Of a stretch of DNA of 64,000 bases, positions 33,453-45,452 are shown piece by piece. The DNA lies in contig CM035323.1 of assembly GCA_000497125.2 (NCBI GenBank), forward strand, positions 442,001-506,000. Reading direction: 5' to 3'. Under the pieces are notes generated by a model. The model was not told the DNA's origin. It made no database searches and saw nothing but the letters and a program-made list of their open reading frames with translations. The first letter of the stretch is position 1, and every line of letters begins with the position of its first letter. A program made the position numbers and the translations under genes. This DNA comes from Spironucleus salmonicida (taxonomy: Eukaryota > Fornicata > Diplomonadida > Hexamitidae).

Positions 33453-34499
33453 ATGCTCACCATTCTCACGCTCGTGAGCTCGCTCACGCCAGAGAATTTC
33501 ACGCAAGCGACCGCCGCACCGTCTCTCATTAAGTTCTATGCCCCGTGGTGCGGCCACTGCAAGCAGCTGGCCCCCGAATACGAGAAACTGTCGAATTTGG
33601 ACCTCCCGTTCGGCGTCTTCGAAGTCGATTGCTCCCAGTTCCAGTCGCTCTGCGAGGTGAACAAAATCGCTGGTTTCCCGGCTGTAATGTTCATTTTCAA
33701 CGGCAATAGCCACCTCTACGACGGCGACCGGCAGGCCCAGAAAATCGTCTCCTGGACCGAGAAAATGTCGAGGCCCGTGCTCTCCGAAAGCTCTCAAATC
33801 AACAAATCCGGCGTCTTTTTTACAGTTTCCACTCCTAATTTAGAAGCGGACGAGCACATATTCGCTTTCGCAAAAGGAAAATACGAAATCGAAGCCGTAA
33901 AATCCGAGGAAAGGGCGATAATCTGCCACTCCAACGGAACGGAAATTTCATCGGGTTTCGAAGGCGCCAAAACGTTCGTTTCGCGCAACGCCTTCGGCGC
34001 GTTCCCGGAGCTCACAACAGAAAATTTTGACGCTCTGATCGGCTCAAATTTGAAAATTCTCATTATATCAGTTGAGGAAATTGAAAATTTTGATAAATAA
34101 GCATACTTATAAATTGCAAATCAAATTCAAAATTCCATTCCTTGTTGGCTAAATGCGACAACTTTCCGCTCCTTTGCATCGAATTTTAACGCCCAAAACG
34201 GCGGAAAGGCCATCATAATCGACTACAGCGAGAGCGAGAAATTCTACGTTTCGGACATCGCGTCGCCGGCGCAATTCTTGTAGTTCCTGCGCGACGTGGA
34301 AGCTGGCAAAATCGAGCAATTCGTCGTCTCCAACGACTCCTCAAACTTCGTAAAGTATGCCAACTACATCCTGCTGACTATCGCGATTTGCGTAGTTGGC
34401 AGTGGCGTCGCTTTCGCATGGCGCTGCTTTAGCCAGAAGCCCGAGTTCGAGCCCGAGCTGCGCACGATTGCGCCAGCCGAAAACTCCACGCCAAAGTGA
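33453..34499 (+). CDS. Membrane-anchored protein disulfide isomerase, 348 aa
   Basis: A signal peptide (MLTILTLVSSLTP) leads into one thioredoxin domain with APWCGHCKQLAPEYEKL (CGHC redox centre). Non-catalytic thioredoxin-like regions follow to ~residue 280, then a TM (ILLTIAICVVGSGVAFAW) and a ~30-residue cytosolic tail. The frame reads one TAA as Gln (after NFDK) and ends AAG-TGA. The layout matches the short single-domain membrane PDIs of diplomonads. It acts in ER oxidative folding, plausibly of Cys-rich surface proteins such as those encoded nearby. Confidence 0.92.
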
Positions 34500-34508
34500 C
34501 ATTTTACC

Positions 34509-36713
34509 TCACTCGAAACGCAGTCTCAGCCTCCCCAGCCGCTCGTCAGCGAGCATTTCGTGCGCCTGGCAGAAGTCATCGACGGCGTGAAAGTTCACCA
34601 GCACGCCGTCCAGGTCAGCCCCCGGCACCGGCGCCGGCACGCCGCGCAGCAGCCACCGCGCCAAATCGCAGAGCGGCGCGTTCCGGCAGAGCGCTAGCAG
34701 TGCGCCGCCCAGCGCCGCGTCCTGCGCGTAGTAGCGCGCTAGAATTAGCAGCGCCCACGCCTGCGGCAGCTCCGCGCAGCCCAGGTCCACGCTGATCATC
34801 GCTGGGGTGTAATTTTCAGACAAAACCGCGCAGAGCATCATAATCAGCACGACCGAGTCCGGCTGGCCCTGCGTTGGAACATTTACGGCAAACTTGAACT
34901 AAAATTATACTGATATAATGGCCTCTAAGAGTTCGGCAGAAAATTCTGGGAACCTGTATAGGAGCTTGATGAGCGTTTGGAAGAGCTAGGCGGAGAATTC
35001 TTGGTCGATTTGGTAACTATAGAGATATTTTCCAACAAATGCGGAGCAATTTAGCAGAATGTGATAGTCGCTGGGTGAGAACGTTGCACCGAGCTTAATG
35101 ATCGTCTGGGCCACAATTTCGAAAACTAAAAACGAGTTTTCCGCGGAGAGCTGGACTTCATTCAGAACTGAGAGAAGCGAGACAATTTTATCTTTCTAGG
35201 TGATAAAACCGGCAATAAGCATGTTTCCGAGGTCAATTTCAGAGGAGTTATAAAGTTAATTTATTGAACAAATTATATCGTAAACAGTTGTGTAGATGTA
35301 ATTACTCTCAGGTATTAGAATAAGGAATTCTACTAGTTCATATGCTAACTTTTAGCTATCAAGTAAATTTAATTTGCCTTCTTATGCTAATAAATTTACT
35401 CTATGGAATAAAAATTTACTTAAATGGGCTATTTGCAGTTTAGATCTCATGCCACTCATTAGATTTATCTGATCCTGCACAATTTAAAGTGAAAAATCTA
35501 ACTTATTCTCGAATTTTGGTGATTACAAAATATGGCCTAATGCAAAACAGCACCAGGTATTTATTTCAGCGCTTTGTGAGTAGATTGCTCTGTAGCTTTC
35601 CACAATTTGACTTAAAATTTAGTTTTCCGCTCCTTTAAGTACTTTTAGCATGAGGACAACCTATAAGTTCTCAACAAAAAAGTCTTCGGTACTTTATATT
35701 TTCGGTAGGAAAAGTTTGGTTAATTTATCTTCCAATTGTGTTTAAATTAACATAGGGCCTAGTTTTCCGCATATTGCACTAAATACGCCACATGCGGCAC
35801 CTATTGTTGCAATGTCCTCTTCTAGTAACGATTCTAAAGGATTATAACCGTTAAAGTCTGTGTTGGTGTCTTAGTTTTCTCGAAATTCGAAGCGGAAAAC
35901 TGAAATAGCAAAGTCTAAGAGATTTTAAATTTCTAAAGATTCAAAGTTTGTATTTAGATTTATTAAGTATTTTATTGAAATTAAATTTTGTGTAGTATTA
36001 GAATTGCTGGCAAGATTACCAAAAGCAAATAATTTAATAGCTGGTTGAAATTGCAGAATGGCCTAAATGTATGATTGATAATCTTTTTTAATATTCTAAG
36101 TAGATTTTGATACTTTATCTGCAAAAAGTAGAATAGTACATAGTAGTTTATCGCTTTTTTAAAATTCATTTTTTAATGCATATGGAATAACAAACTGAAG
36201 GCATTTATAGTATGACGGTGGTGGAAATGGATATAGAGCATCAAAAAGACCATAAAATCCATCTTTTGTTAATAATAAGTTATAATGTTAATCAAAAAGT
36301 GAATCAAATATTTTTCTAGAAGAAATTTACACTCTAGATCTTCTGCAAATTGCAGCAAATGTAATATGATTCATTTATAGCGTTGTAAGCTGTCGTAATG
36401 GTACAATTTTCATTACTGAACAAAGCGACTCAACTGTCAGATCATAATTGTATACTTAAGTGATCTCAGCTATTTATTATGCTTAAACTATAAATTATAA
36501 ATCCGTAACCTTATTTTATACTAAAATTTCTGAAAAATACTTAATCTGGGATAATAGTAAGCAAACATATTCGGAATTATTAGTTTACTAAACTAAATTT
36601 AGTACTAATAAAAGAAAATCTTACTAATTTCTCATTTATATTAGTTATTCTGTAGCTTATTATAAAGTTAATTAAGATGTAGGCCGTAGAATCTCATTTA
36701 ATATATTATCCAT
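34509..36713 (-). CDS. Importin-beta-like HEAT-repeat protein, 734 aa
   Basis: The minus frame ends at GAG-TGA 34509-34511, 9 bp from the PDI stop. I start it at the ATG at 36713 because MDNILNEILRPTSQLTLQQA and the following TEQLIQMRNQ resemble the importin-beta N-terminal repeat. An in-frame ATG at 36782, one base after the stop of the next gene, would add 23 residues. The whole protein is helical with HEAT-like pairs and no TM. The C-terminal ~115 codons are strikingly GC-rich, the rest AT-rich. A nuclear transport role is probable but based on weak resemblance. Confidence 0.72.
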
Positions 36714-36783
36714 TATTTAAAGTGGGTTAAAATATATTATAATAATATGTTGTAAATAAGAATTAGCTGAAATAATAGACATT

Positions 36784-38697
36784 TCATTCACATAGCTCAT
36801 AAATTAATTCTCTACCACTAATGATCTAGTCGCTTATCAGATATACTTCAAAATCATATTCGTCTTCTATTCCTTTATTAAATATACTAACTTTACCATA
36901 TTTCTCTTCTAAATATTTCTCTACACTACAAATTTCAAATTCAGTTATACCTTAACTAATATAAATAAAAATCTTTTCTTTGGTTCTAAACTATTTTGCA
37001 TCAAAATCTTCAATTGCAGCACACTTTTCGCAATAAATATTGGCTTTAGAAGAAACTAGTTCATCTTATAATGTCCAACTTGATTTTGTAAGCTATGGCT
37101 TAAAGGGGAACTTAAATTATGGGTTTAGGAAACTAAGCTTTTAACTACTAACAATACTCTAAATTAAATTTAACACAAATGGTTAAAACTGGGTACTTGT
37201 ATTATCATAAATTTTTAGTGTGTCTGCATATTAAATGTCAAAATATTCAATAAATTTCTAACCAATACATCTATATTATTCATCAAGTGGTAATTTATTT
37301 TCATAGAATTCATTTTAGAGCATTTATTATTAAAATTTAATTTCGTCTTTACCTTTTGTAATTAAACTAAAAACTATGACTGCTAAAAATAATCTAGCTG
37401 AATCAATTACATCAAAATCTGGTCTTGTTGATAGTGAAAATAAAAATGACAATGTTTTTCTAGTTTCTGTTTACGAAATTGGTAACTCTAAGAATAACTT
37501 AAAATTATTTTATAATAACGTAGAAAACAATGAATTCTAAAATGATTATATATTACTAATTAACTATGATTTATTGTCAACGTATTTTGCAACTTTGAAT
37601 AAATTCCAAATTTAATTAGTACGCTATAGAATTAAAGGTTGCAACAATAGATTCTCATGATTAGTTAATTTTTATAAATTTATCTTTTAAGCGGTATTTG
37701 AAAATTCTAGCTATCCTTTTTTCAAACCATTAAAATCATTGAAAGTTTAAAACACTGAATTCACACCTTATATGATATTGTATCGAGATATAAATTATAA
37801 TGCCTTTTAATCTACTTCAACAGTTTCCCTTATCATTTCACTTTATTTTTCATATTGTATTTCAATATTAGGACTCTTATGCGAGAGATCTGTGAAAATA
37901 CTTGTGAATTCATTTGAAAAGAATAGCATTGACAATATGTCACACTTTCTATCTAAAACTATTAATTTTGCCGATTCATCGAAATCTTAAAATTCTAATT
38001 TAGATACTAATCCGGCTAATTAACTTCCCTTTTACGTGAACACTGAAGGTTTTATCTTTAAATTACAAAACAAATTCTCAAGCTTATTTTTCACCTATCC
38101 TTCATCAATTTAGCTTAATTTTGACTTGATATTTAAATTAATATAACGGTTTCTTACTGTGAAATCAATACTTAAAATTTCAGGTCGGCTGGATATTTCT
38201 TATAAATTTACCTTCTTTATTTGTTGTGAAATATGTTCATAATCAGATGTAAATGCAATAAAGCTACCTCTATACGAGTAGGGGTTGAACTGCTTATTAT
38301 TTCTAACACAGCATTTTTCTTACTGTCGTATTTTGATAACCTCTGTTAGTGACAAAATTGGAGCTCCACCAAAGTCTTGTGCAATTAAATTAACATTTTC
38401 AGGTGTTGGAATCAAAAAGTATATAGCAAAGGTTTCAATTTGTCGTTATCTATTTTTTGTGATGATATCAACAGTTAAAACTCTGTAATCTACCAGCTCA
38501 TCGTATGAAATGAGGTCTGATATGATTTTTAATGTATGCTAATCACAAATTAATGTAGCGAATGCACTTTTCTCCTCGAGAAAATCTAAAATCTTAGTCA
38601 GAAAACCACGTAATGGATGTATAATAGGTTATAGAAGAGGTGAATGATGTGCTGGGAAGATTGTATATAATGGATGTGTTTCGATAGTACGGTTCAT
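36784..38697 (-). CDS. Sec1/Munc18 (SM) family protein, 637 aa
   Basis: ATG at 38697 to TGA 36784-36786. The signature SM segment is clear: KLIVLDRKCDILSMLFFSNE followed by FTSIFTDLSHKSP, matching the conserved LxxxDRxxDxxxPLL...YxxMxxDL motif. The preceding IETFAIYFLIPTPENVNLIA is the usual domain-1/2 strand. Length fits the family (~600-650). SM proteins bind syntaxins to drive vesicle fusion. I cannot decide between the Vps45, Sly1 and Vps33 types. AT-rich throughout. Confidence 0.82.
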
Positions 38698-38839
38698 TCG
38701 TATGTGAGTGGAGTGTTAGTTAAGATTTAAGTATATAATAATATAAGTATATATTTTTAAAATTAATTATAAAGGTATAATTAAACATTATAATTCAATT
38801 ATATTAACATTTGCTATAATAGTATCTAAACCAAAAGAT

Positions 38840-39103
38840 ATGGAATATCTCTTTGCCTATTGTAAATATTTATACCGAAATAAGATTGATTCTTCAATAT
38901 TGGTTTACCTAATAACATATCTGAAAGCTAAACACTTACTTAACCGCAACATCGTTATTTTTAACTCTGAGTGTTTTGCAAACATCTACAATAAAAATTA
39001 ACATTAAACTAATTATTATTCACAATAACATTACTATATTTATAATATATATCAGATTCTATACATTACTTATCTAGAACATTTTTATTCTCCAGATTTT
39101 TGA
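38840..39103 (+). CDS. Hypothetical protein, 87 aa
   Basis: ATG 38840 to TGA 39101-39103. The first 55 residues (MEYLFAYCKYLYRNKIDSSI; ITYLKAKHLLNRNIVIFNSE) read like a small helical domain, while the rest is Tyr/Gln/Asn-rich. It could be chance in AT-rich DNA, where TGA is rare. Confidence 0.4.
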
Positions 39104-39191
39104 AATTTACTTTACTAAGTTTTACTTTGCTTATAAACCATAAAACAGGTAATAACAAATCATATCCTCTATTTTTTACATCACTGTAATC

Positions 39192-39422
39192 TCATAGATT
39201 TTCAGTCACAATTTAATTAGCATTCCAGAATCTTACACGGCCCAAAAAAATTTACTTTTACGTTTAGCTCCAAAAGCTCCAAATACGAATTTTTTCCTAT
39301 TGTGCAATAAGCGCCTCAACTTCTAATTGAAAAATCCTATCAACTGATCCAATGAATTTAACGTATTTAGAACCTAAAATTTGTAGCCCTATACTTTATT
39401 ATTGTAGTAAATGCTAATTCAT
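39192..39422 (-). CDS. Hypothetical protein, 76 aa
   Basis: ATG at 39422 to TGA 39192-39194. The sequence LQILGSKYVKFIGSVDRIFQ and LEVEALIAQQEKIRIWSF has a protein-like mix with regular hydrophobic spacing. A longer upstream open stretch adds LLEIDFQGVFLVLFEVLV. No family recognised, and the coding status is uncertain. Confidence 0.4.
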
Positions 39423-39524
39423 CACCAGAACCTCAAAAAGTACTAAAAATACCCCCTGGAAATCGATTTCTAGCAGTTATCAGTTTTTAATCAATAGAAT
39501 TTCTGAGCAAATAATCAACAAATT

Positions 39525-39632
39525 CTCATTCATTCATTCATTAATTTACTCATTCATTCAATCATTAATTAATTTACTCATTCATTCAATCAATAATTCA
39601 CTTACTTCATTCATTCAATAATTCACTAACTT
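39525..39632. repeat. TTCA/CATT simple-sequence repeat
   Basis: An imperfect tetranucleotide tract (runs of TTCATTCA mixed with AATTTACT) of ~100 bp directly downstream of the SRP54 stop. Likely replication slippage. Confidence 0.85.
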
Positions 39633-39656
39633 CCCCCCATTTAAAACCCAATCCGC

Positions 39657-41222
39657 TCACTTCCTGCCCTGCGCCATTTTCTTCAGCTTCTTCATCTCCT
39701 TATCGCCGCCTGGCAGCAGCCCCATCTGCCTCAGCTGGCTCACGGCCTTGTCAGGATCGCCCCCGAAGTTCAGGCCCGGGATGTTGGGCATTCCTGGCAT
39801 CCCGCCGCCAAGCCCTCCCATCATCTTCTGCATTTGGCCCATCTGCTCTCGATTGATTCCGCCGCCGTCCACGCTCGCGTTCATCATCTGCTTCATCTGC
39901 TGCCCCATCTGATTCTTGCCGTAGCGCTTCGTCATTTCGCTGAACTGCTTCATCTGCCCCATGAATTCCTTCACGAAAGCGACCGGGAAACCGCTGCCTT
40001 TCGCGATTCGCAAAATTCGATTTTCGTAGTTCTTCTCCTTCTGCAGCAAAATCGGATGCGAATCTAATTCCATTTTGGTCATACTATCCATTATATATGT
40101 CCATTTGACCATCGCATTTGTCCCTTCCTTTTCCTCGTCGAAGCCGTACGCATCGGCGATTTTGCTCATCCCGGGGATCATTTCGATCAGTTTTTCCATT
40201 GGGCCCATTTTCAGCATTTCGGTGATTTGGACGCGAAAATCGCGAAATGTGAAGTTCCCGTCCATCATTTTCGAGAGCGATTTAATTTGCGATTTCTGGT
40301 CGATTTTGCTGCTCTGAATTTTGTCGAAAAGGCCCTTAAAATCGCCGAATCCGAGCAGTTTTTGGACGAAATTTTGGGCCTCAAAAGGCTCGAAATCGTC
40401 GAATTTTTCGCCGGTTCCCAAGAAAATAATCGGCGAATTCGTGGACGCCACGGCCGTCAGGGCGCCGCCAGAGCGCGTTGAGCCGTCCATTTTTGTCAGA
40501 ATTATCGAGCCGATGTTAACGGCCTTTTTGAAGGCCAGCGCCTGTTCCTGGCACGCCTGGCCGATGCTGGCGTCCACTACGAAAATGCGCTCCGTTGGCG
40601 TAATTGCGTTATCGATTTGCTTCATTTCGATTAGGAGGTCTTCTGACTGTTTGTGACGGCCTGAAGTGTCGATGATTATGAGGTTGAATTTGAGCTTTTT
40701 GAAGTGCGCCACGCCCTGCTGTGCGATTTTTATAGGGTTTTTCTCGGTGTATGAGCCGTAAAATGGCAGTTTTGCGGCCGTGCAATTTTGCTTTAGCTGG
40801 TCAAATGCACCCGCGCGGAACGTGTCACAGCAGACAACACCGACACGCCAATTTCTGCGTTTGTAGTAGGCGCCGTACTTCGTAGCGGTTGTGGTCTTTC
40901 CTTGACCTTGGAGACCGTAGAATGTAACGATATTCGTGTTTTTTGGATTTAGCGATTATGGTTTTTACGGTGTATCCAGTATTTTCACTAGCGCGCTTGC
41001 TAGGAGCTGGGGGATTTAAGTTTGGGGTTGCTATACGGTTTACAGCTGTTGGGTCAGATCTGCGCGGAGCTTGGCAACGATTTATGGCGAAATATCAGAT
41101 TCTTCCAGAGCCTGCGTTACATCGTATATAAGGGAGTCTATATACTCTTTTGGGTGTTTCTTCGAGTTCAGGGCTGAAGATAATGCTTTTGTGATCTTAT
41201 CTGATAATTCATTTAGTACCAT
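39657..41222 (-). CDS. SRP54: Signal recognition particle 54-kDa subunit, 521 aa
   Basis: Full-length SRP54. The N domain starts MVLNELSDKITKALSSALNS. The GTPase domain has GLQGQGKTTTATKYG (P-loop), CCDTFRAGAFDQL, DTSGRHKQ and LTKMDGSTRSGGALTAVAST. The M domain is Met-rich (QMKQMMNASVDGGG, MQKMMGGLGGGMPGMP) with the RNA-binding GSGFPVAFVKEFMGQMKQF. The first 400 bases need several TAA/TAG as Gln, giving a textbook protein from a broken standard-code frame. Length fits eukaryotic SRP54. The 3' two-thirds are GC-richer than the 5' end. It targets nascent secretory proteins to the ER. Confidence 0.97.
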
Positions 41223-41320
41223 GTTGTAGAGGAACGGCAATCATAAAAATATGTTAAATAATATACTTTAATTAGTAAATAATTAAATATTTAAAAATCC
41301 AAGTATTGAGTGCAGTTCGA

Positions 41321-41857
41321 TCATATAAGTTTACGCAAATTTATCTATTATAACTTCTTGAGTAACATATTAGTACTTATGTTGATAACATTGATTTCTT
41401 AATTTAAATACTCAACTCTACCAAGGAGCCTCGTAGATTCATGGATCAACAAGAAAATCTAGTTTAATAAATGTTAGTCTTTAATATCTTTTGATACAAG
41501 AGCAAAGTCAATAGTATCTCGTAAATTTTCTTTCCAGTGATTTATTTCTTCTTCCACTGTAAACATTGCTTGTTTTTTAAATGGTGTAATCGCATACTCC
41601 TAATCAACTACCATATGTTGCAAATTTGACACTTTCACTACATTTTAAACATTAACTATAGCAAAAGGCTTTCTACTAGAGACAAAATCAGCGCCAGACT
41701 AACTATTTGAAAAACTGTTTGATAAGAAGTCCATATTATCAAAAACCCGCGGTTTATTTAAAAGAATTCTTAGTGACTCTTTGTGTCTCAATACATCTGG
41801 TTCCTGATACTATTTTAACCTTTTATGAGAAGGTCCGCCTTTTACGAGCTTTTTCAT
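41321..41857 (-). CDS. Unknown protein, 178 aa
   Basis: ATG at 41857 (MKKLVKGGPSHKRLKQYQEP) to TGA 41321-41323. The N-terminal 90 residues are basic and probably disordered. The rest is helical (AMFTVEEEINHWKENLRDTI; LLIHESTRLLGRVEYLNQEI) and may pair as a coiled coil. No family recognised. Confidence 0.72.
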
Positions 41858-42166
41858 TTTATTTATTGTAAAAATTATATTATAGATATAATTATAAAGT
41901 TGAGGTTAGAGCAAAGAATTTGACATGTATTATTATATAAATTTATAAATGTATTAAAAACTATATTTAGAATAATTAAAACATCGCACTAACTAATAAA
42001 AATTTAATACAGATTCTTTAAATAATTATAAATTAGAAGCATATATAAGATGAGAATCAAATATATATAATTTTATGAAATAATAATAAAAACATTTAAA
42101 TTTAATTCATAGTTTGCCATATTCTATCAATATCATTTTAGTACTTCTTCAATTTCTCCTCTAAAT
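41858..42166. other. AT-rich intergenic region
   Basis: About 310 AT-rich bases between divergent genes, with no supported feature beyond the two implied promoters. CTCCTCTAAATATG precedes the downstream start. Confidence 0.6.
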
Positions 42167-43516
42167 ATGACACTAAAAATAATAAAATTCAAAGCATCCC
42201 CACTTGATACAGATTTGCTATCACAACTAAATAATGGAGGTTCAAATTCTCCTTATCGTTCTAATTACATCTCAAACTTTTCTAAATTATTTTATAAATA
42301 TCTAAATATTGATAGCTCACACGTCTCGGAAGGGACAATATGTAATGGTAATATTTATTTAAATTACTATCTAAGCATAACACTTTTCACCCTATTTATT
42401 TATCTTATTATTAAATCATTTGGTATTTTTAAACAGTTAATAATGGAATTGAGATCAGATGCAGTGGGTAACTCACTATCCTATTTTTAAGATAAAAACT
42501 TGTTTATCTCTTATTATTTTTAATTTGACAATTGAAGTTTGCTGATCAAAGATTATTCATTATTTTATGACATTATCATATCATTTTTAGTAGTATTAAG
42601 CTACTAATTTAGCTTGGCATTTTTCATACCTAATTCTAATATTTATTAATTTTTTTATTAAACTTCTTATAATAATTTTTATATTTATACACTTTAAGAT
42701 TCATATGATAACTCCAATTAGACTCTTGATTCTGTAAGTGGATTAAGCTGATGGTTATTGTGATCATCTATTTTACCTTATAATTCTTTGTTTCGTTATT
42801 AGAATTATTTTAATTACGAAATATATGAAACGATTTCAGCTTCAGCTTACTGCTTGAATTATAAATACTCCTAATTTGGTTCCTATTTATTAATCTTCTA
42901 CTATTTTACTTTAAGTTTCGCATTTTACTCTTTTAGTGAATTATTTATTCTTTATAATTCTTATATTTATTATTTGTAAGATTCTTCTTCAAACGTACAA
43001 AGTTACTCTCCGTTATCGTCAGTTTATATCAGAACATTTGTCATTTTTGTAGTACTTTATCTATCTCTAGGGATAAAATTTTATTCTTCAACAGATTTTC
43101 GTAATTCAGCTTCTAATTACGATATATATTGTTTTTGCTATTTAATTATCTTATCGTCTTCAGATAACGATACTCGCCCCCCATCTTATGATAAATCTGC
43201 TGCTTCGTAAATACGTTCAAAGCAAAGTGAAAGGAGTTGTTATTATCTTTAATAAGCTTAGCTTTATAATTGCTCTAATACATGCTATTTTTCCAAATTC
43301 TCTCCAGATGTATATAATGACATCATATTAAGCTCATCTTATTTTGCTTGCTGTTAGAGCTGTAAAAATCGCTCAGCTGCCACTTATGATTATTAGATTT
43401 GGCTTTACATTTTTATAATTTCAATAACTATTTTATTATATTACCAATACAATTAAACCTTTTCACTTATGACAAATGTCAAACTTAAACCACTTTCATA
43501 TCTGCTGTAAATATGA
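42167..43516 (+). CDS. Multi-TM protein with in-frame TGAs, probably intron-containing
   Basis: One frame from ATG 42167 to TGA 43514-43516 is interrupted by TGA at 42533, 42749 and 42761. The last two lie in a 69-nt stretch starting GTAAGT (42734) and ending TTATTAG (42802) after a T-rich tract. Its length is divisible by three and it begins and ends at codon boundaries, so splicing would restore the frame. The first TGA could be removed by an 84-nt GTAACT...AAAG stretch (42468-42551), which is weaker. The product has several TM segments (ITLFTLFIYLIIKSFGIF; TFVIFVVLYLSLGIKFY; LYIFIISITILLYYQY), a Ser/Tyr-rich composition and a Cys-containing loop. Alternatives are TGA as Trp, or a pseudogene. 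The 3' end overlaps the opposing gene by 38 bp. Confidence 0.6.
42734..42802 (+). other. Candidate 69-nt spliceosomal intron
   Basis: Canonical GTAAGT donor, T-rich stretch and TTATTAG acceptor, in phase 0. It contains both TGA codons that would otherwise end the frame. The other two frames around it carry many TGAs, so the long open frame on either side is not an accident of base composition. Confidence 0.55.
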
Positions 43517-44585
43517 TTTGCCCATTTCGCGTTGGAATAGTTGGAACTGTGGGGTATATTGGCTGGTATTATGGTTGGTCTTAAATTACATTTTTTTGCC
43601 TAGCCTCTACCTGCTTCGTCCGGTAAATTGGCAGAATACCCTTTCTAAACAGACACACGATTACGATAATCAGAATAATTATAGCAAGAATCCCCGCACT
43701 GACTGATACGATCAAAATAATCAATTACACGTTCAACCCTGTTGGAGCAAATTGCAGACACTGCAAATGGCTCCCAAATGCGATTGTTTAGCACCCCTGA
43801 ATGTCAAACTGTGTATCATACGCCACACAGCGGCCCTGAAAAATCGCGGTTCCCGGAAGGCACTGGCACGCCCCCGCGATGATCGTGGACGAGCAGACCG
43901 ACGCGATAACCGCGTCAGTCTAGCTCAACTAGACTGCCTGATTCGCATTTGCGCAGAGACGCCCAGTCTGTATGGAGTTTGGCAGCGCGTATCTCACTGC
44001 CACCTGCCCTGTCGCGCAGGCCACGCATGCTAGCTGGAACGTGGGTACCTGACCGTTAGGGCAGATACAGGCTGCGGTAAGTCCCAAATTTGTGCAGCTG
44101 ATGCACTGCATCTGCCGGAAAATTGTCCCGGCTGGGCACCGGCATTCGTTGTTGACTTGCACGAGCCCTGCCGGGCACGCGCAGACTGTCAGCCTGGTGA
44201 GAGTATTGAAGAGCGGCGCTGTACATGGCACGCAAACACTGCCCTGGAGCTCTGCACCCAAAAGACATGTTTGGCACTGGGCCAGAGGGTCGGCGCCTGT
44301 ACTGCAAATACACTGCAGGCCTAGAATCTGCTGGTTCGGCTGGTTGCAGGGAACACAACCAAACCCCGTCATAGCGAACTGGAACGGCCTGCATGATATT
44401 TGTGGTAGTGTAGAGGCCTGGAAATTCGCAAAAAATTGGTCCAAAGGTGGCTAAATGCAGGCGCTGTTCAGCATGAGGCTTAGCGGGTTGATGCACGAGC
44501 AGGAGGTTAATGAAACTTACGTGTTTAGAATTTCAGAGCAGAACTAGCAGGTGGCAGGCTACTTCAAAAAACCTGCACATATCAT
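43479..44585 (-). CDS. Cys-rich membrane protein, 368 aa
   Basis: ATG at 44585 (MICAGFLKQPATCQFCSE) to TGA 43479-43481. About 230 residues carry around 30 Cys in repeated CxC / CxxC units (CVPCNQP, CICSTG, CQTCLLG, CACPAG, CRCPAG, CISCTN), as in EGF/VSP-like repeats. One TM follows (LIILIVSVSAGILAIIILII), then a ~55-residue Pro/Gln-rich cytosolic tail. The N-terminus lacks a classical signal peptide. The architecture is that of diplomonad CRMPs, though the long tail is unlike the short conserved tails of VSPs. Likely a surface protein. Confidence 0.85.
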
Positions 44586-44780
44586 TTTTCAACTTTTTGT
44601 AAAGTTACTTAATATTATACTATAAATAATATATAAATATTTAAAGAAAAAATTCTTATTACAAACTGGTTTATCTAGAAATTATATTGTTTATATCGGA
44701 AAAAAATTATTTAAGCAGGTAGAATCTTAATTATTAAATTGATAGTAAATAAATGCGGGCTGAAAATTAAATGACAAACA

Positions 44781-45365
44781 TCATTTTATCAGTTACTTAG
44801 TAGGCCTCCAACGTTTCCGCTCTACGCCTTCTCGGTATGCATAAACCGGATAAATTTGCTCTTTATTTGCAATTCTACGTGGTTATACTGTTTCAAATCC
44901 TTAAAACGTTTAGAACCTAACGATTCTCTCTTGACAAATTAATCCAGATGTAAACTCAGGTTGTCTGTTATTTTTCTTTAAATATTAATCCAAAATATTA
45001 ATTTTAACAGTTTATGGAACTGTTCTTGGTTTGAATTTATCAGTTTATAATTTTTATGAGATTACCTATGCAGCCTATCTGCAGGTTACATGTTAAATGA
45101 TTAAATCCGTGGTATTAAGCTAACTTTCGTATGTTACTTCAGTTAGATAAGTGTTATCATAAGTATCAAACTATTTGATATCTGATACTATAGACATCAG
45201 GTCTTTTGCAGCTAGAATACTATCTCTTGAGGATAGGTATGGTTATGATTCATATCTATGCCGAAATCCAGTTTTTTCAATTATTATTTATCTAGATTTC
45301 GATGTTGTTAGAAGAAAGTCGTCTTAAAGCTATTTTATTTAATCATCAATTTCTTCCCATTCCAT
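44781..45365 (-). CDS. Unknown protein, 194 aa
   Basis: ATG at 45365 (MEWEEIDDQIKQLQDDFLLT) to TGA 44781-44783. It is mostly polar with a basic end (RREGVERKRWRPTKQLIK-like). The pattern of short helices and Tyr/Arg-rich linkers (HRYESQPYLSS; EQIYPVYAYREGVERKRW) recalls axonemal inner-junction or microtubule-associated proteins, but I do not recognise a domain. Confidence 0.75.
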
Positions 45366-45452
45366 CAATGCTATATTATGTTCTGATAAAATTAAAATTA
45401 TTAAATTTATTTATATTTTGTCATTTATATAAAATAATTCAATTTGATAAAA

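Noticed and set aside
42167-43516. TGA as a general tryptophan codon in this genome
   Set aside because: Genes of 2,382, 1,753 and 993 codons contain no internal TGA and use TGG for Trp, so a general reassignment is excluded. Only local recoding or introns remain possible.
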